A stretch of DNA of 64,000 bases from Caulobacter endophyticus. Lineage in GTDB: Bacteria; Pseudomonadota; Alphaproteobacteria; Caulobacterales; Caulobacteraceae. Position 1 is the stretch's first letter, and each line of letters begins with the position of its first letter. The translations under genes and the position numbers were made by a program. The DNA lies in NCBI RefSeq assembly GCF_029543245.1, contig NZ_JARQWV010000006.1, forward strand, positions 124,001 to 188,000, written 5' to 3'. Below the pieces are notes generated by a model. It was not told the origin of the DNA. It was given only the letters and a program-made list of their open reading frames with translations, and made no database searches. Below are positions 9,401-15,763 of this stretch, piece by piece.

Positions 9401-9704
9401 CTTCACCTGGCGCAAGGACGGCTGGGGCGCGGGCGCCTTCGTCAACTATGTCGGCGAGACCTACGACACCGGCCCCGCCCAGGTGAACGGCCAGTACTTC
9501 CCGATCTCGGACTGGACCACGGTCAGCCTGTACGGCCAGTACGCGTTCCAGAGCGGCCAGTTCGACGGCTCGACCCTGCGGGTCGGCGTGCGCAACATCG
9601 CCGACAAGGATCCGCCGGTCACCTCGAGCAACTTCGGTTACTCGGGCGCCCTGCACAACTCGACCGGTCGCTACTGGTACATGAACATCTCAAAGCGCTT
9701 CTGA
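6414..9704 (+). CDS. TonB-dependent receptor with N-terminal STN signalling domain
   Basis: A 1096-residue outer membrane receptor. After a signal peptide (LLLASAAVLTLAGQAIAQ) comes an STN domain (HTFNIPSQDAVSALQTYAKQ to about residue 100) of the kind that signals to FecR. A TonB-box-like segment (EAIIVVGSQ) leads into the plug (ALPVSVVTEKDI, NLRSLGTGNTLALLNGRR, VEVLRDGAGALYGSDAVAGV) and the beta barrel, which ends in aromatic F (YWYMNISKRF). This is the receptor of the upstream ECF sigma/FecR pair. The ligand is not clear; plug and barrel resemble the large caulobacter receptors often assigned to plant-derived or vitamin substrates. The ATG at 6414 is used; a TTG two codons earlier is closer to the AAGGGG. 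Confidence 0.9.
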   Translation: MRNTQRRRTVRGLLLASAAVLTLAGQAIAQDARHTFNIPSQDAVSALQTYAKQTGKQVLFPYEAAAGRKTPAVTGDLSDAEALKRLADAAGLTVASDDGKTITLRPAQAARPQSEAAATEAASEQVAEVEAIIVVGSQIEGARTTEALPVSVVTEKDIIATGAVSGDELFRSIPQAGDVQFQEARTTGNLNDARGDVSSLNLRSLGTGNTLALLNGRRAVLHPGTQTENLVPVQTVNTNALPVAGVKRVEVLRDGAGALYGSDAVAGVVNTVLDTKFQGLRVEAQVGGSEGAGYREGAVNLKAGTRLEDGTRLTFFGSYTAHSRMMADERDYAASEDHRDRVAGTPWAGNTSFDNRSTSSPWGSFTLIPSSTAPRQNGVALTTSGVFHIEPTANTAAGCSSAVLAGSLCIKSGVITGAADRDLRYDENPQRTLKGGLERTNLFSTVERDLDNGMTFFGEAGYYHALFTGQREQSAPISSAPISIAANAYWNPFGATTLADGSANPNRLSGLTGVGASGVAMNITTYRPVDAGPRTYTVTDDSYRLLGGLKGTFGDGWKWESAGLYSFARTKDKTHNAISSTLFQQAINRTDSSAYNPFNGGSQTNWSGEDGTPNSQATINSFLIDVYRISETSLAMWDFKVSKKDLFTLPGGDVGFASGVEVRRETYKDDRDDRLDGTTTYTNSVTGVTYNSDVLGASGSPDIKGDRVISSAFAELAVPIISPEMNIPFVEEVTLQLAARDEYYSDFGNVLKPKGALLWKVGQGLSLRTSVSQSFRAPNLPQFYSEGSTVSNGRPDYAFCRINNPTATTCASTSTLEVRQGNKDLKPEDADNASIGFVYQPKFIPVEYGRLTLTTDFWSIREKNVIGILGGYNQIAYDLLLRQQGSFNPNVVRDAPVGTNTVGAISYISDTYMNLQPRVVQGVDFSLAYDLDDTPWGDFGFNLNVAKLTKYDQSASPIEQILQEAIASGALAGLTVSSAGSQIKMDGFPEFRGTASFTWRKDGWGAGAFVNYVGETYDTGPAQVNGQYFPISDWTTVSLYGQYAFQSGQFDGSTLRVGVRNIADKDPPVTSSNFGYSGALHNSTGRYWYMNISKRF

Positions 9705-9731
9705 TCCGCGATCGGAGAATGACCAGGAAGG

Positions 9732-9761
9732 CCCGCCCGTCGCATGACGGGCGGGCTTTTC
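9732..9761 (+). terminator. Rho-independent terminator of the TonB receptor gene
   Basis: A perfect 11-bp stem GCCCGCCCGTC / GACGGGCGGGC with loop GCAT, followed by TTTT. It starts 27 bases after the receptor stop codon. Confidence 0.9.
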
Positions 9762-9876
9762 CGTATCCGGAGCAGGACACGGGGATTTGCCGTGACCCGA
9801 AAGTCTTTTTAGGAAATATTCTCGCCCACGGCGACGGAGGGTTCGACGCCGGACGAGTCGGGGCTCCTTGAAGAAG

Positions 9877-10857
9877 ATGTCGCGGGCGAGCACGCCTCTT
9901 TCCGCTGGCTGGGGCTATGCCCTGGCGGCCGCCGCCGCGGGCGCGGCCTTCGGCGTGCGCCTGGCGCTCAACAGCTGGTTCCCGCCCGGCTTTCCGTACC
10001 TGACCTTCTTCCCCGCCATCGTCCTGACCGCCTATTTCGCGGGGCGCGGGCCGGGGATTCTGTGCGCGGCGCTGTCGGGCCTGTGCGCCTGGTACTTCTT
10101 CATCCCGCCGTACAACAGCTTCCACGTCGACTTCGCCACGACGGTGGCGATCACGTTCTACGTCTTCGTGGCGGCGGTCGACATCTTCTTCATCGACGGT
10201 ATGCGCAAGGCCATGCGTAACCTGGCCCGCGAGCGCGAGGCCCAGGCGCAGCTGGCCCGCAGCCGCGACCTGCTCTATCGCGAAATGCACCACCGGGTGA
10301 GCAACAACCTTCAGATGGTCGGCGCCCTGCTGCGCCTGCAGTCGTCGGGCATGAAGGACGAGGACGCCCGTCACGCCCTGGTCGAGGCCGGCGGCCGCAT
10401 CGAGACCATCGCCAAGATCCAGCGCCAGCTGCACGACCAGACCGGCGAGCCGACTCCGTTCCGGACCTTCGCCGAGGCCCTGCTGGACGACGCCGGCCAG
10501 GCCTTCGGGGTGCGCCACGCCGTCCGCGTGGAGGGCGGCGAGGATCCGCTGCATCCCGAACAGGCCACGCCCGTGACCCTGGTCATGCTCGAATGCTTCA
10601 ACAACGCCCTGGAGCACGCCTTCGAAGCCGGCAGCGACGGCCGCATCGTCGTGGCGCTGGAGCAGGAAGGCGACAGCCACGTGCTGACCATCCGCGACAA
10701 CGGCGCGGGCCCGCCGGCCGGGTTCGAGCCCGCCGCCTCGTCCAGCCTTGGCCTGCGCATCGTCCACGCCATGGCCCGCCAGCTGGGCGGCGCCTTCACC
10801 ATGGCCCGCGTCGACGGCTGGACCGTCTGCCGCCTGAGCTACGCGCCGGCGGTTTAG
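9877..10857 (+). CDS. orphan HisKA_2-type sensor histidine kinase with DUF4118 membrane domain
   Basis: A 326-residue kinase. Four hydrophobic segments fill residues 10-108 (GYALAAAAAGAAFGVRLAL, FFPAIVLTAYFAG, ILCAALSGLCAWYFF, VAITFYVFVAAVDIFF), the KdpD-like DUF4118 layout. The H-box is REMHHRVSNNLQMVGALLRL with likely phosphorylated H139, typical of the HisKA_2/HWE group rather than classical HisKA. The N-box (LECFNNALEHAF), DNGAGPP and LGLRIVHAMARQLGG complete the ATPase domain. No response regulator is adjacent. In alphaproteobacteria such kinases often feed PhyR or single-domain regulators; that link is inference. ATG at 9877 is used; a TTG at 9868 is possible. Confidence 0.88.
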   Translation: MSRASTPLSAGWGYALAAAAAGAAFGVRLALNSWFPPGFPYLTFFPAIVLTAYFAGRGPGILCAALSGLCAWYFFIPPYNSFHVDFATTVAITFYVFVAAVDIFFIDGMRKAMRNLAREREAQAQLARSRDLLYREMHHRVSNNLQMVGALLRLQSSGMKDEDARHALVEAGGRIETIAKIQRQLHDQTGEPTPFRTFAEALLDDAGQAFGVRHAVRVEGGEDPLHPEQATPVTLVMLECFNNALEHAFEAGSDGRIVVALEQEGDSHVLTIRDNGAGPPAGFEPAASSSLGLRIVHAMARQLGGAFTMARVDGWTVCRLSYAPAV

Positions 10858-10898
10858 GGACCGCTTTCGGTAGAGAGGGCGCCTCAGCGCCCGAAAAA

Positions 10899-10927
10899 CC
10901 TCATCCTGAGCTTGTCGAAGGACGGGG
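10899..10927. repeat. 29-nt dispersed unit (family B), single copy
   Basis: The unit begins CCTCATCCTGAGCTTGTCGA and ends AGGACGGGG; it is flanked by AAAAA and TTTT. The same unit occurs as inverted pairs at 38574-38658, 46404-46485 and 51155-51243. This is the only single copy, and it lies between two genes in the same direction. Confidence 0.8.
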
Positions 10928-10969
10928 TTTTCGTCTCAAACACGGGGGCGCTTTCATCGGAGCCCCGCC

Positions 10970-12004
10970 ATGCCCCGTCCCGGTCCCCGCAACCTGATCA
11001 CCGACGTCGAGGGCCTGCTGGTCGGCCACGCCCAGGACGAGGCCGTGCGGTCTGGCGTCACCGCCCTGCTCTGCCCCGACGCCTGGACGGCGGGCGTCGA
11101 CGTGCGCGGCGGCGGACCGGGCACGCGCGAGACCGACGTGCTGCGGCCCGAGAACAACTTCAGCAAGGCCCATGCGATCTGCCTGTCGGGCGGCTCGGTG
11201 TTCGGCCTCGGCGCAGCCGACGGCGTCGTGGCGGCCCTGTCGGCGTCGGGACGCGGGATCCGGCTGGCCCCAACCTCGCCCGCCATCCCGATCGTGCCGG
11301 CGGCCGTGCTGCACGACCTCGGCAACGGCGGCGACAAGGACTGGGGCCTGGACCCGCCCTATCGCTGGCTCGGCATCGAGGCCGCGGCCGCCGCCGACAA
11401 GACCTTCGACCTCGGCGCGTTCGGCGCGGGCCTGGGTGCCATGGCCGGCCTGGCCAAGGGCGGTATCGGCAGCGCCTCGCTCGATCTGGGCGACGGCCTG
11501 GTGGTCGGCGCGCTGGCGGCGGTGAACCCGGTGGGCTCGGTGCGCATGGCCGACGGCGAGACCTTCTGGGCCTGGCCTTGGGAGATCGACGGCGAGTTCG
11601 GCGGCAGGCGACCCGCGCTCGACGCAGCCACGGAGGCGGAGCCGATCCCCGAGGATTCAAAACTCGCGGCGCTGGGACGCCTGCAGGCGGGCGCCAACAC
11701 CACCCTGGCCGTGGTCGCCGTCACAGCCGACCTGACGACGGCAGAATGCACGCGGCTGGCGATGATGGCCCAGGACGGCCTGGCGCGGGCCATTCGCCCC
11801 GTCCACACGCCCTTCGACGGCGATATCGTCTTCGCCCTGGCCTCGGGCGCTCAGAGCCTTGGCGAGGGTCCGGGCCGAGCCATAGCTCTGGCTCGGCTGG
11901 GCTCGGCGGCGGCCGACACCCTGGCGCGAGCCATTGCTCGCGGCGTCTATGAAGCTCAGTCTTCGGAGACCGGTGGGACTTCCGGCGGCGCGTCCGCGCC
12001 GTAG
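10970..12004 (+). CDS. P1-family N-terminal-nucleophile aminopeptidase (DmpA-like)
   Basis: A 344-residue member of peptidase family P1 (L-aminopeptidase/D-esterase, DmpA/NylC type). Recognisable segments are NLITDVEGLLVGHAQDE, the GGGPGTRETD turn, LSGGSVFGLGAADGV and GGIGSASLDLGDG. The autoprocessing site is the segment GANTTLAVVAV, where the chain is cut so that the T or S after N becomes the N-terminal nucleophile. No signal peptide is seen, so the enzyme is probably cytoplasmic. Its 3' end overlaps the convergent MarR gene by 49 bases. The substrate, a small peptide or beta-amino acid amide, is not predictable. Confidence 0.85.
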   Translation: MPRPGPRNLITDVEGLLVGHAQDEAVRSGVTALLCPDAWTAGVDVRGGGPGTRETDVLRPENNFSKAHAICLSGGSVFGLGAADGVVAALSASGRGIRLAPTSPAIPIVPAAVLHDLGNGGDKDWGLDPPYRWLGIEAAAAADKTFDLGAFGAGLGAMAGLAKGGIGSASLDLGDGLVVGALAAVNPVGSVRMADGETFWAWPWEIDGEFGGRRPALDAATEAEPIPEDSKLAALGRLQAGANTTLAVVAVTADLTTAECTRLAMMAQDGLARAIRPVHTPFDGDIVFALASGAQSLGEGPGRAIALARLGSAAADTLARAIARGVYEAQSSETGGTSGGASAP

Positions 12005-12483
12005 AGCTGGACGGCGGCGGCTTCCAGGCGGCCCATCAGGCGCTTGAGAGTCGCCACCTCGCCCGGCGCTAGGCCCGCCAGCAGGGCCGCCTCATAGGCC
12101 AGGGCCAGCGGGCGGATCTCGGCGAACAGCCGGCGACCCGCGGCGGTCAGTTCCAGCGTGTGCGAGCGGCGGTCGGTGCGGTTGGTGATCCGGGCCACCA
12201 GGCGGCGCTCGACAAGGTCCTGGGCGGCGCGGCTGACGCGCACTTTGTCCATCGCGGTGCGAGCCACGGCCTGATGCTGGGTCAGCGGCCCCTCGATCAG
12301 GATCGACATCAGCCGCCACTGCGGGATCGACAGCCCGAAGCGGTCTTCGTAGGCGCGGGCGATCAGGCGGCTGACGGCGCTGGAGGCCGTCGCCAGGCGA
12401 TACGGCACATAGTCCGAAAGCGACAGCTGTTCACTGGCGACGTCCGGCGAACCCGGCGTCAGGGATGAGACCGTCGCGGCCAT
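11956..12483 (-). CDS. MarR-family transcriptional regulator
   Basis: A 175-residue regulator. The winged helix-turn-helix is seen in SIPQWRLMSILIEGPLTQHQAVARTAMDKVRVSRAAQDLVERRLVARITN, and the wing in RTDRRSHTLELTAAGRRLFAEI. Long helices at both ends form the dimer interface. It overlaps the 3' end of the aminopeptidase gene tail to tail by 49 bases, so the two genes would produce antisense transcript ends. The target operon is unknown; there is no divergently adjacent efflux or catabolic gene. Confidence 0.9.
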   Translation of the reverse strand: MAATVSSLTPGSPDVASEQLSLSDYVPYRLATASSAVSRLIARAYEDRFGLSIPQWRLMSILIEGPLTQHQAVARTAMDKVRVSRAAQDLVERRLVARITNRTDRRSHTLELTAAGRRLFAEIRPLALAYEAALLAGLAPGEVATLKRLMGRLEAAAVQLYGADAPPEVPPVSED

Positions 12484-12630
12484 GCCTGTTCCTTTCCTCC
12501 TGCTCCGGCCCGCGGCCCGCGAAGACGGAGCCGTCTCTACGCCGAATCACGCCCTGGCAACCCACCGCAGGCGCACCTCGATCTGGCGCCGCGATGAAAA
12601 CGCTCTCAATCACCCGCCCTCAACCGTGGC

Positions 12631-12652
12631 GGAAAGCGGGCGTTTCGCCCGC
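12631..12652 (-). terminator. hairpin downstream of the Cys/His-rich gene
   Basis: On the minus strand GCGGGCG-AAA-CGCCCGC is followed by TTTCC. It lies about 45 bases after the stop codon of the gene at 12697-13602. The T run is short, so the terminator role is tentative. Confidence 0.45.
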
Positions 12653-12696
12653 GCCATGAGCATACGCACCTAACCGCGCCCAACCAAGCGGCGCCT

Positions 12697-13602
12697 TCAG
12701 TGACCGTGGCCGCCACCATGGCCGTCGTCGCGCCCGTGGCCGGCCTTCGGCGCGGCCTCGGTATGGGTCAGCTGCTTCTGGCAGCGCTCCAGCAAGCGAA
12801 GGTTGTCGGGGCTGTTCCAGACGTCGGCGAACTCGACCACGGCCAGGCGCAGGCGGCGCATGTGCTCGCTCCACTCCAGCGGCGGCTCGGGCTTGTGCTC
12901 GTCCTCGTGGCCCTTGCCGTGACCGCCGGCCCCACAGGTGCAGGCGTGGGGCTGGGGCGCGGGCGCGGAGGCCGCAGCCGGGGCTGGCGCGCAGTTGGCG
13001 TTGACGATGACGGTCTGCTTGCTGCTGATCTTCACCTGCGGCGTAGCCAGCGCCAACCCACCGATGGTGACCGGCACGCAGCAGATCACGCACTGGCAGG
13101 GCGCGGGAGCCTTGCAGACGGCAGGCGGCGCGGGCTCGGCCTCATGGCCATGCTTGCTCTCCGCCTTGGCCTCGTGGCCGCAGGTGCAGGGCTTGGAAGC
13201 CTTGGGCTCGTGCTTGGCCTCAGGCTTGGGGAACTGGCCCAGGCAGGCCTTCTCCAGGCTCTTGAGCGCCTTGCCGCAGGCGGCGAACTCGATCAGCGCC
13301 CCGACCCTGGCCTCGACCTCGGCGACGAGCTCCTCGGCCCGCCGCAGCAGTTCGCCCGTCGGCGCGCTGGTGGCGGCCACGCAGCGGGCCAGGATCGCCT
13401 TGTGAATGGTCTTGGGCACGTCGCGCCAGCGCTCGTCCCTGCCCTTGCGGCCCGTGAAGCGCCCCGCGCAGAAGGCCAGGGCCGCGACGGCCAGGGTGAT
13501 CAGGGCGATGCCGGCCAGCAGGGTCGGATCGAAGATCGGCACCGGCGTCTCGACCGGAAACTCGGATTGATACACCCCACCCCTCCCGCGCGCGCCGTTC
13601 AA
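12697..13602 (-). CDS. membrane-anchored cysteine/histidine-rich protein of unknown function
   Basis: A 301-residue protein of no family known to me. One membrane segment spans residues about 26-48 (TLLAGIALITLAVAALAFCAG). I count 15 cysteines and 15 histidines, grouped as CTCGHEAKAESKHGHE (139-154), CQCVICC (169-175), CTCGAGGHGKGHEDEH (221-236) and a tail GHGRDDGHGGGHGH. Proline/alanine-rich linkers separate the clusters, and short helical parts (residues 60-120 and 243-280) are ordinary in composition. The clusters look suited to metal binding, perhaps copper or zinc; this is inference. It stands alone, divergent from nothing close and separated from MarR by 213 bases. The start ATG at 13602 is the first available and gives a 20-residue leader. 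Confidence 0.7.
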   Translation of the reverse strand: MNGARGRGGVYQSEFPVETPVPIFDPTLLAGIALITLAVAALAFCAGRFTGRKGRDERWRDVPKTIHKAILARCVAATSAPTGELLRRAEELVAEVEARVGALIEFAACGKALKSLEKACLGQFPKPEAKHEPKASKPCTCGHEAKAESKHGHEAEPAPPAVCKAPAPCQCVICCVPVTIGGLALATPQVKISSKQTVIVNANCAPAPAAASAPAPQPHACTCGAGGHGKGHEDEHKPEPPLEWSEHMRRLRLAVVEFADVWNSPDNLRLLERCQKQLTHTEAAPKAGHGRDDGHGGGHGH

Positions 13603-13657
13603 CGATCAGCGTTACGGTTAACGCATACGCGTGACGCTTGCACGGTGAAGGTTGGGA

Positions 13658-13921
13658 TCAGCGGCGGGAAATCACGCCGCGGGCGCGGGCACCCTGGTCA
13701 TAGCGGGTCTCGCCGCCATAGACGGCGACTTCGCACAGGATGTCGCCGCCTTCCTGGGCGGCCCACAGGTAGTTGCGCTCGACCTCGACATTGCGGCCGG
13801 CGGGCGAAATGCCGTCGAAGGTGTCTCCCCAGGGAATCACCTTCGACAGCTCGCGCCAGGACAGGGTCATGGCCCGCGACAGCTCGTCGTCGGCCATGGC
13901 CTGCAGGTCGGGATCGCTCAC
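13658..13921 (-). CDS. hypothetical protein, 87 residues
   Basis: A soluble small protein with the pattern LSWRELSKVIPWGDTFDGISPAGR and VERNYLWAAQEGGDILCEVAVYGG. I do not recognise a family. The gene lies seven bases downstream of the DUF3297 gene on the same strand and both open with M-S-D, so they are probably co-transcribed. Codon use is like that of neighbouring genes and the frame is free of repeats, which supports a real gene. Confidence 0.65.
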   Translation of the reverse strand: MSDPDLQAMADDELSRAMTLSWRELSKVIPWGDTFDGISPAGRNVEVERNYLWAAQEGGDILCEVAVYGGETRYDQGARARGVISRR

Positions 13922-13928
13922 GCGCGTC

Positions 13929-14183
13929 CTACTCGGCCGAGGTTTCGGCGTCGCGGAAGTACGGCACGACCTCGCCTTGCAGCTTGATGGTCATGGCGTT
14001 GCCCTTGCGGTCGACGGTCTTGCCGGCGGTCACGCGCACCCAGCCTTCGCTGACGCAGTATTCGTCGACATTGGTCTTCTCGACGCCCTTGAAGCGGATG
14101 CCGACGCCGCGCTCGAGCGCTTCGGCGTCGTAGTACGGGCTGTCGGGATTGGCGGACAGGCGGTCGGGAGGCGTATCGCTCAT
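13929..14183 (-). CDS. DUF3297 family protein
   Basis: An 84-residue protein matching the DUF3297 pattern: DTPPDRLSANPDSPYYDAEA, RGVGIRFKGVEKTNVDEYC, VSEGWVRV and KTVDRKGNAMTIKLQG. The family is widespread in proteobacteria, always short and without known function. There is no signal peptide. It is the first gene of a probable two-gene unit with the 87-residue gene and lies 95 bases downstream of the serine hydrolase gene, which reads in the same direction. Confidence 0.85.
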   Translation of the reverse strand: MSDTPPDRLSANPDSPYYDAEALERGVGIRFKGVEKTNVDEYCVSEGWVRVTAGKTVDRKGNAMTIKLQGEVVPYFRDAETSAE

Positions 14184-14278
14184 CGGGTCGGCTTTCGAAA
14201 TCTTGGGGCGGGACGGCCCGCCGAAGCGGGCGTGATAGCGAGGAAAGACGGGAAATCCAAGCGCTTGGGGTCAAAGCC

Positions 14279-15694
14279 TCAGCGGATGGAGGGCGCGCGT
14301 CCGCTGGGAGCGGCCTTGGCAGGGGCCGGCGGGGTATGAGGCGGCGTGTTGGCGGCCTGGCGGACCGGCGGCTTTTCCAGCGCCTGATAGACCCACTTGC
14401 GGGTCTCGGCGTCGAGGCCTGGCCCCACGCCACCCAGACGCTGGATCATGCCGACGAAGAAGAGGTCGTTGGCCGGGTCGATCCAGAACCAGGTGCCGGC
14501 GCTGCCGCCCCAGCTGATGGTGCCCGGCCCCACGGGCGCGCCGGAAGCCGCCGGGTCGACGGCCACCGCGACATCGAGGCCGTAGCCCATGCCCAGCGCG
14601 AACGGGAAAGGCTTCTGCTGACCTGGCTTTAGCACGCCGGAGGTGCCGTCCGTGGTCACCTGGAAGCTGGGCGGCAGGTGATTGAGCCGCATCATCGCCA
14701 CCGTCTCCGGCTCGAGGATGCGCACGCCGTCGAGATCGCCGCCATTGAGGATCATCTGGGCGAAGCGGGCGAAATCGCCGGCCGTCGACAAAAGGCCGCC
14801 GCCGCCGGACGGCGCCGGGGGCGGTCGGGTGACGTCGCGCCAGCCGCCCTCGACGGCGGGCGCGAGCTTTCCGGTCGCCGGATCGGTATCGTAGATCGCC
14901 GCCAGCCTGGCGACCTTGTCGGCCGGAACCCAGAAGCCGGTGTCCTTCATCTTCAGCGGCTTGAAGATGCGCTGCTGCATGAACACCGGCAGGGCCTGGC
15001 CCGACAGGCGTTCGACGATCAGGCCCTGGATGTCGGCCGCGACGCTGTAGCGCCACAGCTTGCCGGGCTCGGCGTACATCGGCAGGCCGGCGATCTTCTG
15101 CACCATCGAAAACAGCGAGTCCGACTGCAGCACGCCCGCCCGGTAATAGGCCTGGTCGGCCTGGCTGCCCGGGTCGTCGGCGATGCCGTAGGCGAAGCCC
15201 GCCGTGTGGGTCATCAGCTCGCGCATGGTCGGCGGGCGGCTGATCGGCGACAGGATCGGCCGGCCCGAGGCGTCGACGCCGCTCGCGACGCGCAGGTTCT
15301 CGAACTCGGGAATGAACTTGGTGACCGGATCGTCCAGCTTCCAGCGACCCTCGTCATAGAGGATCAGCATGGCCACGCCCGTGACCGGCTTGGTCTCCGA
15401 ACGGATGCGGAAGATGGCGTCGGCCGGCATGGGTTCGGGCAGGTCCAGCGCACGCTTGCCGTAGGTCGTCTGGCTGACCACCCTGCCGTGGCGGGCCAGC
15501 AGCGTCACGCCGCCGGCGATCTGGCCCTGATCGACCAGGCGCTGCATGGTCTCGTCGACCCGCTTGAGCTTCTCGGACGAGAACCCCACCGCCTCGGGCT
15601 TGGCGCGCGGCAAGGCGCTCGCCACGCCCGGATGGGCGGCGGTCAGGCCCAGGAACCCGGCCAGGGCCCCGACGGACTTGCGCCACAAGCTCAT
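14279..15694 (-). CDS. serine hydrolase of the beta-lactamase / class C penicillin-binding family
   Basis: A 471-residue secreted protein. The N-terminus (SVGALAGFLGLTAAHPGVASA) is a signal peptide. The catalytic S-x-x-K is S99-E-T-K102 in FRIRSETKPVTGVAM. A tyrosine motif is present in LWRYSVAADIQGLIVERLSG, and the third motif appears as WGGSAGTWFWIDP. The C-terminus is proline/alanine rich. Members of this family include esterases, D-aminopeptidases and carboxypeptidases; being a beta-lactamase acting on drugs is unlikely for this subgroup. Located in the periplasm. It lies 69 bases downstream of parC, on the same strand. Confidence 0.88.
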   Translation of the reverse strand: MSLWRKSVGALAGFLGLTAAHPGVASALPRAKPEAVGFSSEKLKRVDETMQRLVDQGQIAGGVTLLARHGRVVSQTTYGKRALDLPEPMPADAIFRIRSETKPVTGVAMLILYDEGRWKLDDPVTKFIPEFENLRVASGVDASGRPILSPISRPPTMRELMTHTAGFAYGIADDPGSQADQAYYRAGVLQSDSLFSMVQKIAGLPMYAEPGKLWRYSVAADIQGLIVERLSGQALPVFMQQRIFKPLKMKDTGFWVPADKVARLAAIYDTDPATGKLAPAVEGGWRDVTRPPPAPSGGGGLLSTAGDFARFAQMILNGGDLDGVRILEPETVAMMRLNHLPPSFQVTTDGTSGVLKPGQQKPFPFALGMGYGLDVAVAVDPAASGAPVGPGTISWGGSAGTWFWIDPANDLFFVGMIQRLGGVGPGLDAETRKWVYQALEKPPVRQAANTPPHTPPAPAKAAPSGRAPSIR

Positions 15695-15763
15695 AAGTCG
15701 ACTTTTCTCTCAGAGGGTTGGCGAGAGCATGGCGCCGCACGCGCCGGCTCCCGCCATATCACA

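Noticed and set aside
5886..9656. 1256-codon open frame antisense to the TonB receptor
   Set aside because: It mirrors the G/C-rich third positions of the receptor gene, is Val/Gly/Ala/Arg-rich without any domain, and the plus-strand protein has clear family motifs.
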